Shown: positions 31,326-31,968 of the stretch, piece by piece
How positions within the stretch are numbered: position 1 is the stretch's first letter
Layout of the letters: each line of letters opens with the position of its first letter
Assembly (NCBI GenBank): GCA_036386395.1
Contig: DASVVU010000298.1
Coordinates: 1 to 31,968 of the forward strand
Direction: 5' to 3'
Source of the DNA: JAJKJG01 sp036386395
GTDB taxonomy: Bacteria > Pseudomonadota > Alphaproteobacteria > Rhizobiales > Beijerinckiaceae
Length of the DNA: 31,968 nucleotides
Made by a program: the position numbers and the translations under genes
Notes under the pieces: generated by a model
The model's database searches: none
What the model was told of the DNA's origin: nothing
The model's input: the letters and a program-made list of their open reading frames with translations, nothing else

Positions 31326-31968
31326 CCCGGCGTCGTGGCACCGCCCGGGGAGCGTCGAACGGCTTCACCCTCCTGGAGCTTCTGGCCGCGCTCGCCCTCG
31401 GCTCCGTCGTCCTCGCCGCGGTCGCGGGCCTCATCAGGAACGTCGGGCTGTCGTTCGAGGCCGGGACCCGCAACGTGGGACACGCGGAGCGCCTCCTCCT
31501 CGGGCTCGAGCGGATCGGCGCCGACCTCGCCTCGGCACGGTACCTCCTGAAGTCTACCGACCAGGGGCTACGGTCGGTCTTTGCCGGCGGCCCGAAGAAC
31601 CTAGCCTTCGTCAGCGCGGCCGGCGTGATCTCCGGCTCCGTCGGCGACGAGATGGTGCTGCTGGACGTGGAGGAGGCGGGCGAGGCTAGCCGTCTCGTGA
31701 GGCGCCGCCTGCCGTGGCTGGGGCACCGCACGCCCGCCGACGCGAAGCCGCGCGACCCGGTCGTCCTCCTGGAAGGCCCGTTGCGGATCTCTTTTGCCTA
31801 TGCCGACCGGACCCTCGTCTGGACGGACCGGTGGATCGACAAGCCCGACCTCCCCCGCTACGTGCGGCTGATCCTGCGCGACCGCGCCACGGGGGCCGTG
31901 CTGTTCCACCCGCCGGACTTCGAGATCCGCGCCAACGCCCCGCCGCCGTGCTCCAAGTCGGATGCCAC
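31322..31968 (+). CDS. gspJ: Minor pseudopilin GspJ (3' partial)
   Basis: The gene starts at ATG 31322, overlapping the gspI stop by 4 bp, and stays open to the last base, giving at least 215 residues. A 14-residue leader ends ASNG before FTLLELLAALALGSVVLAAV, Glu at +5. The globular part (LERIGADLASARYL, FAGGPKNLAFVSAAG, VLLEGPLRISFAYADR, WTDRW ... LPRYVRLILRD) fits GspJ, which usually ends soon after 'LP..v.l.l'. GspK, L and M would be expected downstream of the window. Confidence 0.88.
   Translation, partial: MTRRRGTARGASNGFTLLELLAALALGSVVLAAVAGLIRNVGLSFEAGTRNVGHAERLLLGLERIGADLASARYLLKSTDQGLRSVFAGGPKNLAFVSAAGVISGSVGDEMVLLDVEEAGEASRLVRRRLPWLGHRTPADAKPRDPVVLLEGPLRISFAYADRTLVWTDRWIDKPDLPRYVRLILRDRATGAVLFHPPDFEIRANAPPPCSKSDA

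Overview
The window is GC-rich (roughly 70%) chromosomal DNA. Gene content, codon use and order point to an alphaproteobacterium of the order Hyphomicrobiales (Methylobacteriaceae/Beijerinckiaceae-like): a gene transfer agent (GTA) tail module, a ccmI-E-F-H cytochrome c maturation operon followed by an OmpR-type two-component pair and glnE, and a 'RTWVSGVGDD' type beta-helix secreted protein. This assignment is inferred from content, not from any search.

Layout. 1-4.5 kb: the end of a GTA/prophage-like tail cluster (TIM-barrel baseplate protein cut by the window edge, a DUF2793 tail-fibre-like protein with an S74-like C-terminus, a terminator, a holin-like small membrane protein). 4.55-7.0 kb: PepSY protein, response regulator and sensor kinase in one operon behind a repeat that looks like a regulator-binding site. 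7.06-7.6 kb: an overlapping hicBA toxin-antitoxin pair. 7.7-8.6 kb: an unidentified membrane-anchored Ala/Pro-rich protein. 8.7-12.7 kb: ccmI, ccmE, ccmF, ccmH. 12.9-15.2 kb: a second response regulator/kinase pair. 15.2-18.3 kb: glnE. 18.5-23.7 kb (minus strand): a secreted beta-helix protein, a 1038-residue acidic repeat protein without a Sec signal, and a small Cys-containing secreted protein. 23.8-32 kb: a type II secretion system (T2SS) split into two divergent blocks, gspD-gspO on the minus strand and gspE-F-G-H-I-J on the plus strand; gspJ runs off the window end.

Points of most interest: (1) a T2SS secretin with its own lipobox (liposecretin) and a Gly-rich insertion in its N3 domain, next to a prepilin peptidase that lacks the methyltransferase half and has no ATG/GTG start; (2) the repeat protein, with an array of Ca-loop-like (dockerin-like) motifs inserted in one repeat; (3) a family of about 125-140 bp palindromic elements (two full copies, one fragment) that supply the C-terminal codons of a histidine kinase and of GlnE; (4) a Ser-Lys dyad arrangement in the tail fibre suggesting self-cleavage; (5) a Cys pair in the periplasmic sensor of the kinase next to the ccm genes. 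No rRNA, tRNA, CRISPR array or intact insertion sequence was seen.
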